A stretch of DNA of 9,643 bases from JAYPCI01 sp038124645 (GCA_038124645.1 JAYPCI010000020.1:1-9643), one strand, 5' to 3'; positions 1 through 6,592 are shown, counted from the stretch's first letter. A program made the numbers and translations. The notes: generated from the letters alone by a model not told the origin.

Positions 1-55
1 GAGCAGTTGACTGTTAATCAATTGGTCGCAGGTTCGAGTCCTGCCCGAGGAGCCA
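1..55 (+). tRNA. tRNA-Asn (anticodon GTT), 5' end cut off by the window
   Basis: This is the 3' part of an asparagine tRNA gene. The anticodon arm has a five-pair stem (one G-U) around a seven-base loop with anticodon GTT at 13-15. It is followed by a short variable region and a T arm with a perfect GCAGG/CCTGC stem around TTCGAGT. After that come the 3' acceptor strand (CCGAGGA), discriminator G and an encoded CCA ending at 55. The 5' acceptor strand and most of the D arm, roughly 20 bases, lie outside the window, so acceptor pairing cannot be checked. The gene faces the Xre regulator tail-to-tail with one base (56) between CCA and that gene's stop codon, and no terminator separates them. 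Confidence 0.95.
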
Positions 56-56
56 A

Positions 57-422
57 CTAACCGACTTTTTCTAATTTTGAACTATTTCTTAAGACTTGTA
101 ATATTCTTTCTTTTTGATCTTGTGAAAGAGATGAGAAAGTTTTACTTAAAAATGAGTAGTTTAAGTCGTCACTATTAGAAGTGACAGCATTTACATCTTT
201 AAAATCCTTGTAATCTTCAAAGAAATAAATAACAGGCACTTTTAAGTACTGCGCTAATTGCATTAACCGGCTAGAACTGACACCGTTTGTACCTTTTTCA
301 TATTTTTGAATTTGTTGAAATGTAACGTTAATAGCTTGAGCAACTTTTGTTTGGGTTAAACCTAAAGACAGTCTTCGCATTCTTAGTTTTTTTCCCAAAT
401 GTTGATTGAAATTTTCTTCCAT
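57..422 (-). CDS. Xre/Cro-CI family helix-turn-helix transcriptional regulator
   Basis: A 121-residue DNA-binding protein. Residues about 8-65 form a lambda-repressor-like HTH_3 domain: the first HTH helix is near TQTKVAQAI (23-31) and the recognition helix near TFQQIQKYEKG (34-44). A second helical stretch follows (SSSRLMQLAQYL, 49-60). The FQQIQKYEKG pattern is common in short alphaproteobacterial Xre regulators. The C-terminal 50 residues are polar and give no effector domain I recognise, apart from a likely final helix (QDQKERILQVLRN). The ATG at 422 is preceded by a GGGAG ribosome-binding site, which is rare in this window and supports the start. The gene lies 161 bp downstream of the DUF6134 gene on the same strand. 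The regulator's target is unknown. Confidence 0.9.
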   Translation of the reverse strand: MEENFNQHLGKKLRMRRLSLGLTQTKVAQAINVTFQQIQKYEKGTNGVSSSRLMQLAQYLKVPVIYFFEDYKDFKDVNAVTSNSDDLNYSFLSKTFSSLSQDQKERILQVLRNSSKLEKVG

Positions 423-426
423 TAGT

Positions 427-431
427 CTCCC
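427..431 (-). promoter_or_regulatory. Shine-Dalgarno site of the Xre regulator
   Basis: On the minus strand GGGAG is followed by four bases and then the ATG at 422. The spacing is slightly short but usable. It is worth noting because most other starts in the window have no recognisable Shine-Dalgarno sequence, so this gene and aapJ stand out. Confidence 0.6.
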
Positions 432-583
432 TACTAATTTTTATTTTTAAAGATTTAATATGATTTTAGAAAATATAACAATATATAAAATTAATTATTT
501 TAAAATTTATTTGGGTCAAAAAAACCCCTAATTTAATGAAAATAATGCTTGACTATAAGACTATTTTTGCAGGAAAAATTAAT

Positions 584-1270
584 TTAATTTATAAATTCAA
601 GACGATATTCCCAATTACCAAGTTCTTGAAATGAAGATTTTATCCATAAAAAACTTTTATCTTCATACCAAATATCTGCATCTAACTTTTTATCATCTGG
701 CAGCGTTTCATCAGTTGAGGAAATATTGAATTTTAGAGCATCAAATTCTTTATCTTGAATAGTAATTTTTTCTTTACCTAAAAATGTTACCTTTTGATCT
801 ATTTTTCTTCCTGATGTAGCACTAAATTGTGCCTCTAAAGTCAGCAATTTATGGTTCCACCAGGTTGAAGGTAGTAAATTTTTATCTAATTCACCTTTAT
901 TTGAACTCGCGTTTATTAAAAATAAATCTTTTTTCTGATCGTAGGTAAGATTTACTTCTTTTGCTTTGCCATTTTGGTCAGTTTGTGAAGAAAATTCAAT
1001 TAATTGTCCATTTTTATCAAATTTTTCCAAAGAAACAGTCTTCAAAAAGTAGACCTTTAAACCCAATAAATAAACTTCTAAAGATCCATTACTTGAAACC
1101 TCTAAATTCCCATCTTTTCTTGAAAAATTATATTCATGGGTGCCAATTAAATTATTGTTCCTATAAATATTATATTTTAACTGATTGATATCGGCATAAT
1201 GATCGACATGAGCGTGTGTGTTGAAAGGTAATAAAAGAATTATAAAAATTGAAATTATTATTTTTTTCAT
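584..1270 (-). CDS. Secreted DUF6134-family protein of unknown function
   Basis: A 228-residue protein with a classic Sec signal peptide: KK at 2-3, a hydrophobic core at 4-14, and probable cleavage after THA (residue 20). The mature part is a beta-rich domain. Landmarks are the opening YNIYRNNNLIGTHEYNF, the middle segment with FSSQTDQNGK (about 93-102), STWWNH (135-140), and the late segment ADIWYED (198-204). This arrangement matches what I know of DUF6134, related to the DUF3108 group: periplasmic proteins with no assigned biochemical role. The start is the only ATG consistent with a signal peptide. Upstream (minus-strand) sequence has no clear Shine-Dalgarno site. The start lies 12 bp from the divergent cysteine synthase start. 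Family assignment is by motif memory, not a search. Confidence 0.8.
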   Translation of the reverse strand: MKKIIISIFIILLLPFNTHAHVDHYADINQLKYNIYRNNNLIGTHEYNFSRKDGNLEVSSNGSLEVYLLGLKVYFLKTVSLEKFDKNGQLIEFSSQTDQNGKAKEVNLTYDQKKDLFLINASSNKGELDKNLLPSTWWNHKLLTLEAQFSATSGRKIDQKVTFLGKEKITIQDKEFDALKFNISSTDETLPDDKKLDADIWYEDKSFLWIKSSFQELGNWEYRLEFIN

Positions 1271-1275
1271 ATAAT
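1249..1275 (+). promoter_or_regulatory. Candidate sigma-70 promoter for the cysteine synthase gene, predicting leaderless mRNA
   Basis: A perfect TATAAT lies at 1270-1275 and TTGAAA (5 of 6 to TTGACA) at 1249-1254. The spacer is 15 bp, shorter than ideal. Seven bases separate the -10 from the ATG at 1283, so transcription would begin at or next to the A of the start codon. No Shine-Dalgarno sequence precedes the gene, which fits a leaderless message. The promoter lies inside the signal-peptide codons of the divergent DUF6134 gene. AT-rich DNA yields such matches by chance, so this remains a prediction. Confidence 0.5.
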
Positions 1276-1279
1276 CTTA

Positions 1280-1285
1280 ATTATG
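1280..1285 (-). promoter_or_regulatory. Candidate -10 element for the DUF6134 gene
   Basis: On the minus strand CATAAT (5 of 6 to TATAAT) ends nine bases before the ATG at 1270, giving a leader of only two or three bases. It forms an inverted repeat (ATAAT, four bases, ATTAT; 1271-1284) with the opposing -10. No good -35 is visible upstream, inside the cysteine synthase codons. Confidence 0.3.
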
Positions 1286-2278
1286 GTAACAAGCACTCTT
1301 ATCAAACAAATAGGTAATACTCCACTTATTAAACTTAAAAAAATTTCTGAACTTACGGGCTGCAATATTTATGGCAAAGCTGAATATTTTAATCCAGGTC
1401 AATCTGTTAAAGATCGGGCAGCATTATTTATAATTAATGAAGGCATTAAGAAAAAAGTAATTGAAAAAGGTGGGACTGTTGTTGAGGGCACAGCTGGTAA
1501 TACGGGCATAGGTTTGACAGTTGTTGGCAATGAATATGGACTTAAAACAGTAATTGTTATTCCAAGAACTCAATCCCAAGAAAAAAAGGACGCATTAAAA
1601 AAACTGGGTGCAGAGCTAATTGAGGTAGATGCCGTCCCATATGCTAATCCAAATAACTACGTTAAATATTCTAAAAAGGTTGCTGAAGAGCTTAAAAATA
1701 AAAATAACAATGGAGTATTATGGGCTAATCAGTTTGATAACACTATAAACACTGAAGCTCATATTCAAACAACCGCTGAAGAGGTCTGGACTCAAACCGC
1801 GGGTGAAGTTAATGGCTTTGTATGTGCAGCGGGAACTGGGGGAACTATTGCGGGGGTTTCATTAGGTTTAAAAGCTAAAAATAAAAATATAAAAATAGCA
1901 CTTTCTGATCCCAATGGTTCTTCTTTATATTCCCATATTAAATTTGGAAAATTAGAAAATAAAGGCAATTCTATAACTGAGGGGATTGGGACAGCAAGAA
2001 TAACTAAAAATTTTGAAATGGCTAAAGTGGATACTGCTTACGAAATTTCTGATACTGAAGCTTTAAATTATGTCTTTGATCTATATGAAACACAAAACAT
2101 TAAATTGGGTGGTTCATCAGGAATTAATATGGCAGGTGCTGTTAATCTAGCAAAAGAACTTGGTCCAGGACATACAATTATAACCATACTTTGTGATCTG
2201 GGTGAGAGATACGAAAGTAAAATATACAATAAAGAATTTCTAAAAAGTAAGAATTTGCCTATACCGTCTTGGTTATAA
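1283..2278 (+). CDS. cysK: Cysteine synthase family PLP enzyme (O-acetylserine sulfhydrylase-like)
   Basis: A 331-residue fold-type II PLP enzyme. By family it should make L-cysteine from O-acetyl-L-serine and sulfide in the cytoplasm. Visible landmarks in order: IGNTPL (10-15); NPGQSVKDR with the Schiff-base lysine K43; the substrate loop TAGNTG (70-75); the phosphate-binding glycine loop GTGGT (184-188); EGIG (233-236); and GGSSG (276-280), which contacts the pyridine nitrogen. The substrate loop has Ala where classical CysK has Ser (TSGNTG). The Ala form occurs in a subgroup of bacterial and fungal cysteine synthases, so substrate preference should be stated with care; a cystathionine beta-synthase-like role is a less likely alternative. 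Length fits the family. No CBS regulatory domain follows. The ATG lies just ahead of the conserved IGNTPL and matches the leaderless promoter prediction. Its 3' end overlaps aapP by 6 bp. Confidence 0.88.
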   Translation: MVTSTLIKQIGNTPLIKLKKISELTGCNIYGKAEYFNPGQSVKDRAALFIINEGIKKKVIEKGGTVVEGTAGNTGIGLTVVGNEYGLKTVIVIPRTQSQEKKDALKKLGAELIEVDAVPYANPNNYVKYSKKVAEELKNKNNNGVLWANQFDNTINTEAHIQTTAEEVWTQTAGEVNGFVCAAGTGGTIAGVSLGLKAKNKNIKIALSDPNGSSLYSHIKFGKLENKGNSITEGIGTARITKNFEMAKVDTAYEISDTEALNYVFDLYETQNIKLGGSSGINMAGAVNLAKELGPGHTIITILCDLGERYESKIYNKEFLKSKNLPIPSWL

Positions 2279-3007
2279 TATTTGACTTAAGAATAATTTC
2301 GTACGATCTGATTTTGGATTTTCAAAAAATTCTTTAGTTTTAGCTCGTTCAACAATTTTACCTTCATCCATAAAAATCATGTAATCAGCAACCTCTTTGG
2401 CAAAACCCATTTCATGAGTAACCACAATCATCGTCATACCACCTTTAGCTAGGTCAACCATGACATCTAAAACTTCTTTAATCATTTCTGGATCTAAAGC
2501 AGATGTGGGTTCATCGAACAACATAATCTTTGGTTCCATACATAATGCTCGGGCAATAGCTGCTCGTTGTTGTTGACCACCAGATAATTGACCTGGAAAT
2601 TTTTTAGCCTGATCATCAATTTGAACTCGAGTTAAATTTTGCATAGCAATTTCTTCCGCTTGTTTTTTTGGAAGTTTTTTTACCCAAATCGGAGCTAACG
2701 TACAATTTTCTAAAACTGTTAAATGTGGAAATAAATTAAATTGCTGGAACACCATTCCAACTTCAGCACGAATTTCTTCTAAATTTTTTGTTTCCTCTGA
2801 GATCTCAACATTATCGACAATGATTTGTCCCTTTTGATGTGCTTCTAATCGATTAATACATCTGATCAAAGTAGATTTACCTGAACCCGAAGGTCCGCAA
2901 ACAACAATTTTCTCTTTAGAATTAACGCTTAGATCGATATCTTTTAAAACATGGAATTCACCAAACCATTTATTAACACCTTTTAAACTTATAATTTGAT
3001 CACTCAT
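2273..3007 (-). CDS. aapP: General L-amino acid ABC transporter, ATP-binding protein
   Basis: A 244-residue ABC ATPase of the polar amino-acid uptake class (AapP/BztD/GlnQ type) that powers the AapQ-AapM permease at the inner membrane. All motifs are intact: Walker A GPSGSGKST (38-46), Q-loop FQQFNLFPH (87-95), signature LSGGQQQR (141-148), Walker B IMLFDEP (161-167), D-loop SALD (169-172) and H-loop His198 in VTHEMGFA. Length is normal for the family. It is the last gene of the aapJQMP run. Its ATG at 3007 follows the aapM stop by one base (TAAAATG), so translation is probably coupled. Its stop overlaps the convergent cysteine synthase gene, so any terminator would have to lie inside that gene; I see none. 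Confidence 0.95.
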   Translation of the reverse strand: MSDQIISLKGVNKWFGEFHVLKDIDLSVNSKEKIVVCGPSGSGKSTLIRCINRLEAHQKGQIIVDNVEISEETKNLEEIRAEVGMVFQQFNLFPHLTVLENCTLAPIWVKKLPKKQAEEIAMQNLTRVQIDDQAKKFPGQLSGGQQQRAAIARALCMEPKIMLFDEPTSALDPEMIKEVLDVMVDLAKGGMTMIVVTHEMGFAKEVADYMIFMDEGKIVERAKTKEFFENPKSDRTKLFLSQIL

Positions 3008-3008
3008 T

Positions 3009-4256
3009 TTATCTTTCAGTACTAAGTTTTTGTTCCAATCGTTGACTATATTTACTCATCAAATAACAGAAAATCCAGAAAACCAATGCTGCAAAAACAT
3101 ACCCTTCAGCAGCAAAACCTAACCATGCTGGATTTGTCTTCGCTAAGTTTATCATACCTAAAATTTCTAACAACCCCATAACAAAAATTAATGGCGTATC
3201 TTTAAATAAAGCGATGAAGGTATTTGTTATGCCTGGTATGACCAATTTTATCGCTTGAGGCAGAATTACAAAAGCGTTCATTTTCCAATATCCCATACCA
3301 ATGGATTTAGCAGCCTCATATTGTCCTTTAGGAAGTGCTTGTAACCCTCCTCTAACGACTTCAGCCATATATGCTGCTTCAAAGAGAGTTATACCAACGA
3401 TACATCTCACTAATTTATCAACGTATGATCCATCAGGTAAAAACATTGGGAACATCACGGACGCCATGAATAAAACAGTAATAAGTGGTACGCCTCGCCA
3501 AAATTCTATAAATCCTATGCATATATACTTAATTATTTTTAATTCAGATCTTCGACCCATGGCTAATAAGACACCTAATGGGAAACAAAATATCATGGCA
3601 AAAATTGAAATTATGAACGTCAATGCCAAACCACCCCACTCGGTAGAAGGGATGTATGATAAATTAAAACTACCTCCGGCTAACAACGTTAAAGCAATAA
3701 AAGGAAATACAAAAATCAGGAATAAAATAATGTATTTTTTTAACTTTTCATTGACTAAATAAACTGAGCCAACTGTTAAAAGTAGAATAATAAAAGCAGC
3801 ATTTACTCTCCAAGTTTCTTCATTTGGATACAGACCATAAATAAACTTGTTAAACCAAACATTAATAAAGACCCAACAAGCACCCCCTCCCGTACAGTCT
3901 TCTTTGGAATTACCGACAAAATTTGCTTCAGAGAATAGCCATTTGTAAGCATAAGGAGTATATTCAATAATGGCAAAAATACAGATTAAGGTAAGAAAAG
4001 CGTTAAAGTTTGTAGAGTTGATTGCTTTATTTAATTGCCTTAATTTAAAAAGTTTCCGATCTTCAGTTCGAATATAAAATAAGCCCACTATCCCGATCAC
4101 TAATGCTATTAACGATGAAACCGTATCATTAACCACGATCAGCAAATTAAAAGCAGCATCTAAAAAACTAAACGCTACGAGCAAAGAGCCAATAGCAATA
4201 TAAATCTTTTCGTCTATTTTGCCTTCTGGTCTTAATATAGCTGTTATTTTACTCAT
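3009..4256 (-). CDS. aapM: General L-amino acid ABC transporter, permease (AapM/BztC type)
   Basis: A 415-residue inner-membrane permease. Residues about 206-407 form the transport domain with the EAA loop at 293-321 (EAAYMAEVVRGG, then GQYEAAKSIGM), which docks on AapP. The middle part carries the AapM-type periplasmic segment with CTGGGACW (121-128) and FIYGLYPNEETWR (138-150). Compared with AapM proteins I know of (around 380-390 residues), the N terminus has an added stretch with two hydrophobic segments (about 18-40 and 45-62) before the usual first helix at 87-100. A Shine-Dalgarno GGAG (4262-4265) lies five bases before the ATG, inside aapQ. The start overlaps the aapQ stop by one base (TAATG). 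It pairs with AapQ as the second half of a heterodimeric channel. Confidence 0.93.
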   Translation of the reverse strand: MSKITAILRPEGKIDEKIYIAIGSLLVAFSFLDAAFNLLIVVNDTVSSLIALVIGIVGLFYIRTEDRKLFKLRQLNKAINSTNFNAFLTLICIFAIIEYTPYAYKWLFSEANFVGNSKEDCTGGGACWVFINVWFNKFIYGLYPNEETWRVNAAFIILLLTVGSVYLVNEKLKKYIILFLIFVFPFIALTLLAGGSFNLSYIPSTEWGGLALTFIISIFAMIFCFPLGVLLAMGRRSELKIIKYICIGFIEFWRGVPLITVLFMASVMFPMFLPDGSYVDKLVRCIVGITLFEAAYMAEVVRGGLQALPKGQYEAAKSIGMGYWKMNAFVILPQAIKLVIPGITNTFIALFKDTPLIFVMGLLEILGMINLAKTNPAWLGFAAEGYVFAALVFWIFCYLMSKYSQRLEQKLSTER

Positions 4257-5416
4257 TATTTCTCCACTAAAGCAATTTTCTTATTGTACCAATTCATCAA
4301 AATTGAAATTGAAATACTTAATGTTAAATAAGTGAACATAGTAATCGAGACAATTTCGATGGCTCTTCCTGTTTGCATCAACGCTGTTCCTGCAAACACT
4401 AAAACTATATCTGGGTAAGCGATAGCTGCAGCCAATGAAGAGTTTTTGGTTAAATTTAAATACTGGTTAGTCGTTGGCGGAATGATTATTCTTAATGCTT
4501 GAGGCATAATCACTAGTCTTAAAGCCTGACCTTTCGTCAATCCTAAAGAAGCTGACGCTTCTCGTTGACCTTTGTTGATACCCATAATACCTGCACGAAC
4601 ATTTTCAGCGATGAACGTAGAAGTGTATAAAGCTAAGGCAAATAACAAGGATAAGAACTCTGGGATGATTGTTACCCCACCCTTATAAGTCGATACCGTA
4701 TCTGAGAGCTTAATAAGTTCCGGATGTTCAAAATTAAGATCAACTATACCTGTCAACAATGTTAAATAAGGTAAAATTAATATAAGTCCTGTTGCAACCC
4801 AGAATCTAGGTAATTGTTTTCCTGAAGTTTCTTGTTCTTTTTTAGCATATTTAAAAAACATATAAGAAATAACCAAAGCAATAATAATTGCAGAGAAAAA
4901 GGTGCCAAAATTTTCCCAAACAAATTTAGGTGTATGTAATCCTTTTATTGTCAAAAATAGTGTATCAAAAATAGGAATAGCATTTTCTGGTAAAGGTAAA
5001 GTTCGAAGAACAGCAAAATACCAAAAGAATAATTGTAATATTAAAGGAATGTTTCGCCAAGTTTCTATGTAAACCGATGCTAATTTAGATACCAAAACAT
5101 TGTCAGATAATCTAGCTACACCAATGATAACTCCAAGTATCGTTGCAAAAATAATTCCTGTAACTGAAACTAGTAGTGTATTAAGTAAACCGACTAAATA
5201 TGCTCGCCCGTAGGAATAACTGCCATCATAATCAATTAAACTAAAAGTAATATCAAACGAGGCTTCCTGAGATAAAAAATGAAAACCAAAAGCAATACCT
5301 CGATTACCCATGTTAACTGAGGCATTAAAAGCAAAGAAACCGATTAATAAAATTAAAAAAGTTAAAACAAAACCTTGTGGTAAAATATTAGTTAAAACTT
5401 TTTTATTTATATTCAT
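4256..5416 (-). CDS. aapQ: General L-amino acid ABC transporter, permease (AapQ/BztB type)
   Basis: A 386-residue permease, close to the usual length of about 400. An N-terminal helix (about 13-30) is followed by the family's conserved segment NRGIAFGFHFLSQEASFDI (38-56) and the transport domain beginning near YLVGLLNTLLVS (73-84). Residues 115-125 (VYIETWRNIPL) and the EAA loop ENVRAGIMGINKGQREAS (271-288) are clear, as is PQALRIIIPPTTNQYLNLTKNSSL (305-328). The ATG at 5416 has no obvious Shine-Dalgarno sequence. The gene begins 67 bp after the aapJ stop. An intrinsic terminator lies between the two, so its expression probably depends on read-through from aapJ or an unseen weak promoter. Confidence 0.94.
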   Translation of the reverse strand: MNINKKVLTNILPQGFVLTFLILLIGFFAFNASVNMGNRGIAFGFHFLSQEASFDITFSLIDYDGSYSYGRAYLVGLLNTLLVSVTGIIFATILGVIIGVARLSDNVLVSKLASVYIETWRNIPLILQLFFWYFAVLRTLPLPENAIPIFDTLFLTIKGLHTPKFVWENFGTFFSAIIIALVISYMFFKYAKKEQETSGKQLPRFWVATGLILILPYLTLLTGIVDLNFEHPELIKLSDTVSTYKGGVTIIPEFLSLLFALALYTSTFIAENVRAGIMGINKGQREASASLGLTKGQALRLVIMPQALRIIIPPTTNQYLNLTKNSSLAAAIAYPDIVLVFAGTALMQTGRAIEIVSITMFTYLTLSISISILMNWYNKKIALVEK

Positions 5417-5431
5417 TGTTATTTAGAAAAT

Positions 5432-5466
5432 AAAAAAAAGGGCTAGGAAAATCTAGCCCTTTTTTT
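5432..5466 (-). terminator. Intrinsic terminator between aapJ and aapQ, possibly bidirectional
   Basis: A perfect seven-pair stem, GGGCTAG (5440-5446) with CTAGCCC (5453-5459), closes a six-base loop. It is flanked by eight A (5432-5439) and seven T (5460-5466). On the minus strand it sits about 18 bases after the aapJ stop codon and is followed by a run of eight U. It would reduce transcription into aapQMP. The symmetry means it could also stop plus-strand transcripts, though no plus-strand gene ends nearby. Confidence 0.9.
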
Positions 5467-5483
5467 CTACAATTTGTTAGCAA

Positions 5484-6533
5484 TTATCTTGCTGGAGGCG
5501 TATATAATAATCCACCTCTAGTCCAAAGATCGTTTGGACCTCTGTCAGGTAATATACCTGTGTCTGCTATGTGTTTTTTATAGCTTTCACCATAGTTACC
5601 AACTTGCTCGATAATTCTTAAGCTCCAGTCGTTATCAAGACCTAAAGCAGCACCCATTTCACCTTCAGCACCAACAATTCTTTTAACTTGTGGGTTCTCA
5701 GAAGATTCTTTTAATGAAGATGCGTTTGAAGAATTAATTCCATATTCTTCAGCTTCGATCATTGTGTTTAAAGACCATCTTACGATATCTTCCCATACCG
5801 CATCACCTTGTCTTACAACAGGGCCTAATGGTTCTTTAGAGATAGTTTCTGGAAGTACAATGTGCTCATCAGGATTTTTCATCTTAGTTCTTTGAGCTGC
5901 AAGTCCTGATTTGTCAGTAGTGTAAGTATCACATCTACCAGCATCGTAAGCTTGAACTACTTCGTCCGCTTTTTCAAAAGCGATTGGTTCATAAGTGATC
6001 CCTTTAGACTCAAAGAAATCTCTCATGTTCAACTCAGTAGTTGTACCTGTGTTTGTACAAGCAGAAATACCACTTCTGAATTGATTTGTTGAAGTAATAC
6101 CAGAACTTTTTCTAACCATGAAACCTTGTCCATCATAGAAGTTAACACCAACGAAGGTTAATCCAATGTCAGCATCTCTAGATAATGTCCAAGTAGTGTT
6201 TCTTGATAGAACATCTACTTCTCCAGAAATTAGTGCTGTAAATCTTTCTTTAGCACTTAACGGAGTGTATTTAACTTTGTCTGCATCGCCAAGAACTGCA
6301 GCTGCAACAGCACGACATACATCGACGTCCATTCCAGTCCAGTTACCTGCCGCATCAGCATTAGAGAAACCAGGAAGACCTTGTGAAACTCCGCATTTAA
6401 CGAAATCTTGCTTCTTAGTTTGGTCTAATGTTTTTGATTTTTTTGATCCAGCTTGTTGTCCGCCGCCTGAACAAGCAACTAACAACGAAGATAGAAAGAA
6501 AATCACTAAAAACGACTTTATGTTTTTCATCAT
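5484..6533 (-). CDS. aapJ: General L-amino acid ABC transporter, substrate-binding protein, apparent lipoprotein
   Basis: A 349-residue SBP_bac_3 family binding protein that captures L-amino acids in the periplasm for AapQMP. AapJ/BztA-type landmarks: VKCGVSQGLPGFS (46-58), GNWTGMDVDVCRAVAAAV (63-80), AKERFTAL (94-101), GISACTNTGTTTELN (155-169) and GRCDTYTTDKSGLAA (199-213). R97 and D207 are the expected ligand carboxylate and amino contacts by analogy with the family. The N terminus is MMKN plus a hydrophobic core ending in LLVAC, a good lipobox with Cys21. A Gly/Gln/Ser/Lys-rich linker (22-43) follows, as in tethered lipoproteins. Known AapJ/BztA proteins are soluble, so this is unusual. 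The ATG at 6533 is favoured over the next one (6530) by the AAGGGAG site. The four cysteines C48, C73, C159 and C201 may form disulfides. Confidence 0.94.
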   Translation of the reverse strand: MMKNIKSFLVIFFLSSLLVACSGGGQQAGSKKSKTLDQTKKQDFVKCGVSQGLPGFSNADAAGNWTGMDVDVCRAVAAAVLGDADKVKYTPLSAKERFTALISGEVDVLSRNTTWTLSRDADIGLTFVGVNFYDGQGFMVRKSSGITSTNQFRSGISACTNTGTTTELNMRDFFESKGITYEPIAFEKADEVVQAYDAGRCDTYTTDKSGLAAQRTKMKNPDEHIVLPETISKEPLGPVVRQGDAVWEDIVRWSLNTMIEAEEYGINSSNASSLKESSENPQVKRIVGAEGEMGAALGLDNDWSLRIIEQVGNYGESYKKHIADTGILPDRGPNDLWTRGGLLYTPPAR

Positions 6534-6543
6534 AATATTATGA

Positions 6544-6550
6544 CTCCCTT
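6544..6550 (-). promoter_or_regulatory. Shine-Dalgarno site of aapJ
   Basis: AAGGGAG on the minus strand lies ten bases before the ATG at 6533 and thirteen before the second ATG at 6530, so the first is the more likely start. It is the strongest ribosome-binding site in the window, in keeping with abundant binding-protein synthesis. Confidence 0.75.
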
Positions 6551-6559
6551 TAATTATTT

Positions 6560-6573
6560 TATTGTTAACAATA
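6560..6573. repeat. 14-bp perfect palindrome in the aapJ leader
   Basis: TATTGTTAACAATA is fully self-complementary. It lies between the predicted aapJ transcription start and the ribosome-binding site and directly abuts the next inverted repeat. It could be a dimeric-regulator operator, or a weak RNA hairpin with a five-pair stem and TTAA loop. Confidence 0.7.
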
Positions 6574-6590
6574 TTAGATCTAAGATCTAA
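6574..6590. repeat. Inverted repeat TTAGATC/GATCTAA in the aapJ leader
   Basis: TTAGATC (6574-6580) and GATCTAA (6584-6590) are perfect inverted arms around TAA. The left ten bases, TTAGATCTAA, are themselves palindromic. The repeat begins where transcription from the predicted aapJ promoter would start, so it may be an operator or the first hairpin of the leader RNA. Confidence 0.7.
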
Positions 6591-6592
6591 TG

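Noticed and set aside
1..422. A genomic-island attachment site at the tRNA-Asn 3' end
   Set aside because: No integrase gene, no repeated tRNA 3' segment elsewhere in the window, and the Xre gene looks like a chromosomal regulator in ordinary codon use.
513..528. GGGT...ACCC with an A-rich loop as a terminator
   Set aside because: The stem is only four pairs and no T-run follows on either strand.
423..583. A promoter for the Xre gene using TTGACC at 519-514 on the minus strand
   Set aside because: No -10 better than 4 of 6 matches lies at 16-18 bp spacing; the gap is too AT-rich to choose one site.
961..1188. A 75-codon plus-strand frame opposite the DUF6134 gene
   Set aside because: Entirely inside a real gene on the other strand; no motif, no start signal.
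3301..3762. A 153-codon plus-strand frame opposite aapM
   Set aside because: Antisense to a conserved permease domain; composition and lack of motifs indicate a shadow.
6166..6543. A 125-codon open frame on the plus strand opposite the 5' part of aapJ
   Set aside because: It lies entirely antisense to the strongly supported aapJ coding sequence apart from a few bases, has no recognisable domain or ribosome-binding site, and reads like a shadow frame.
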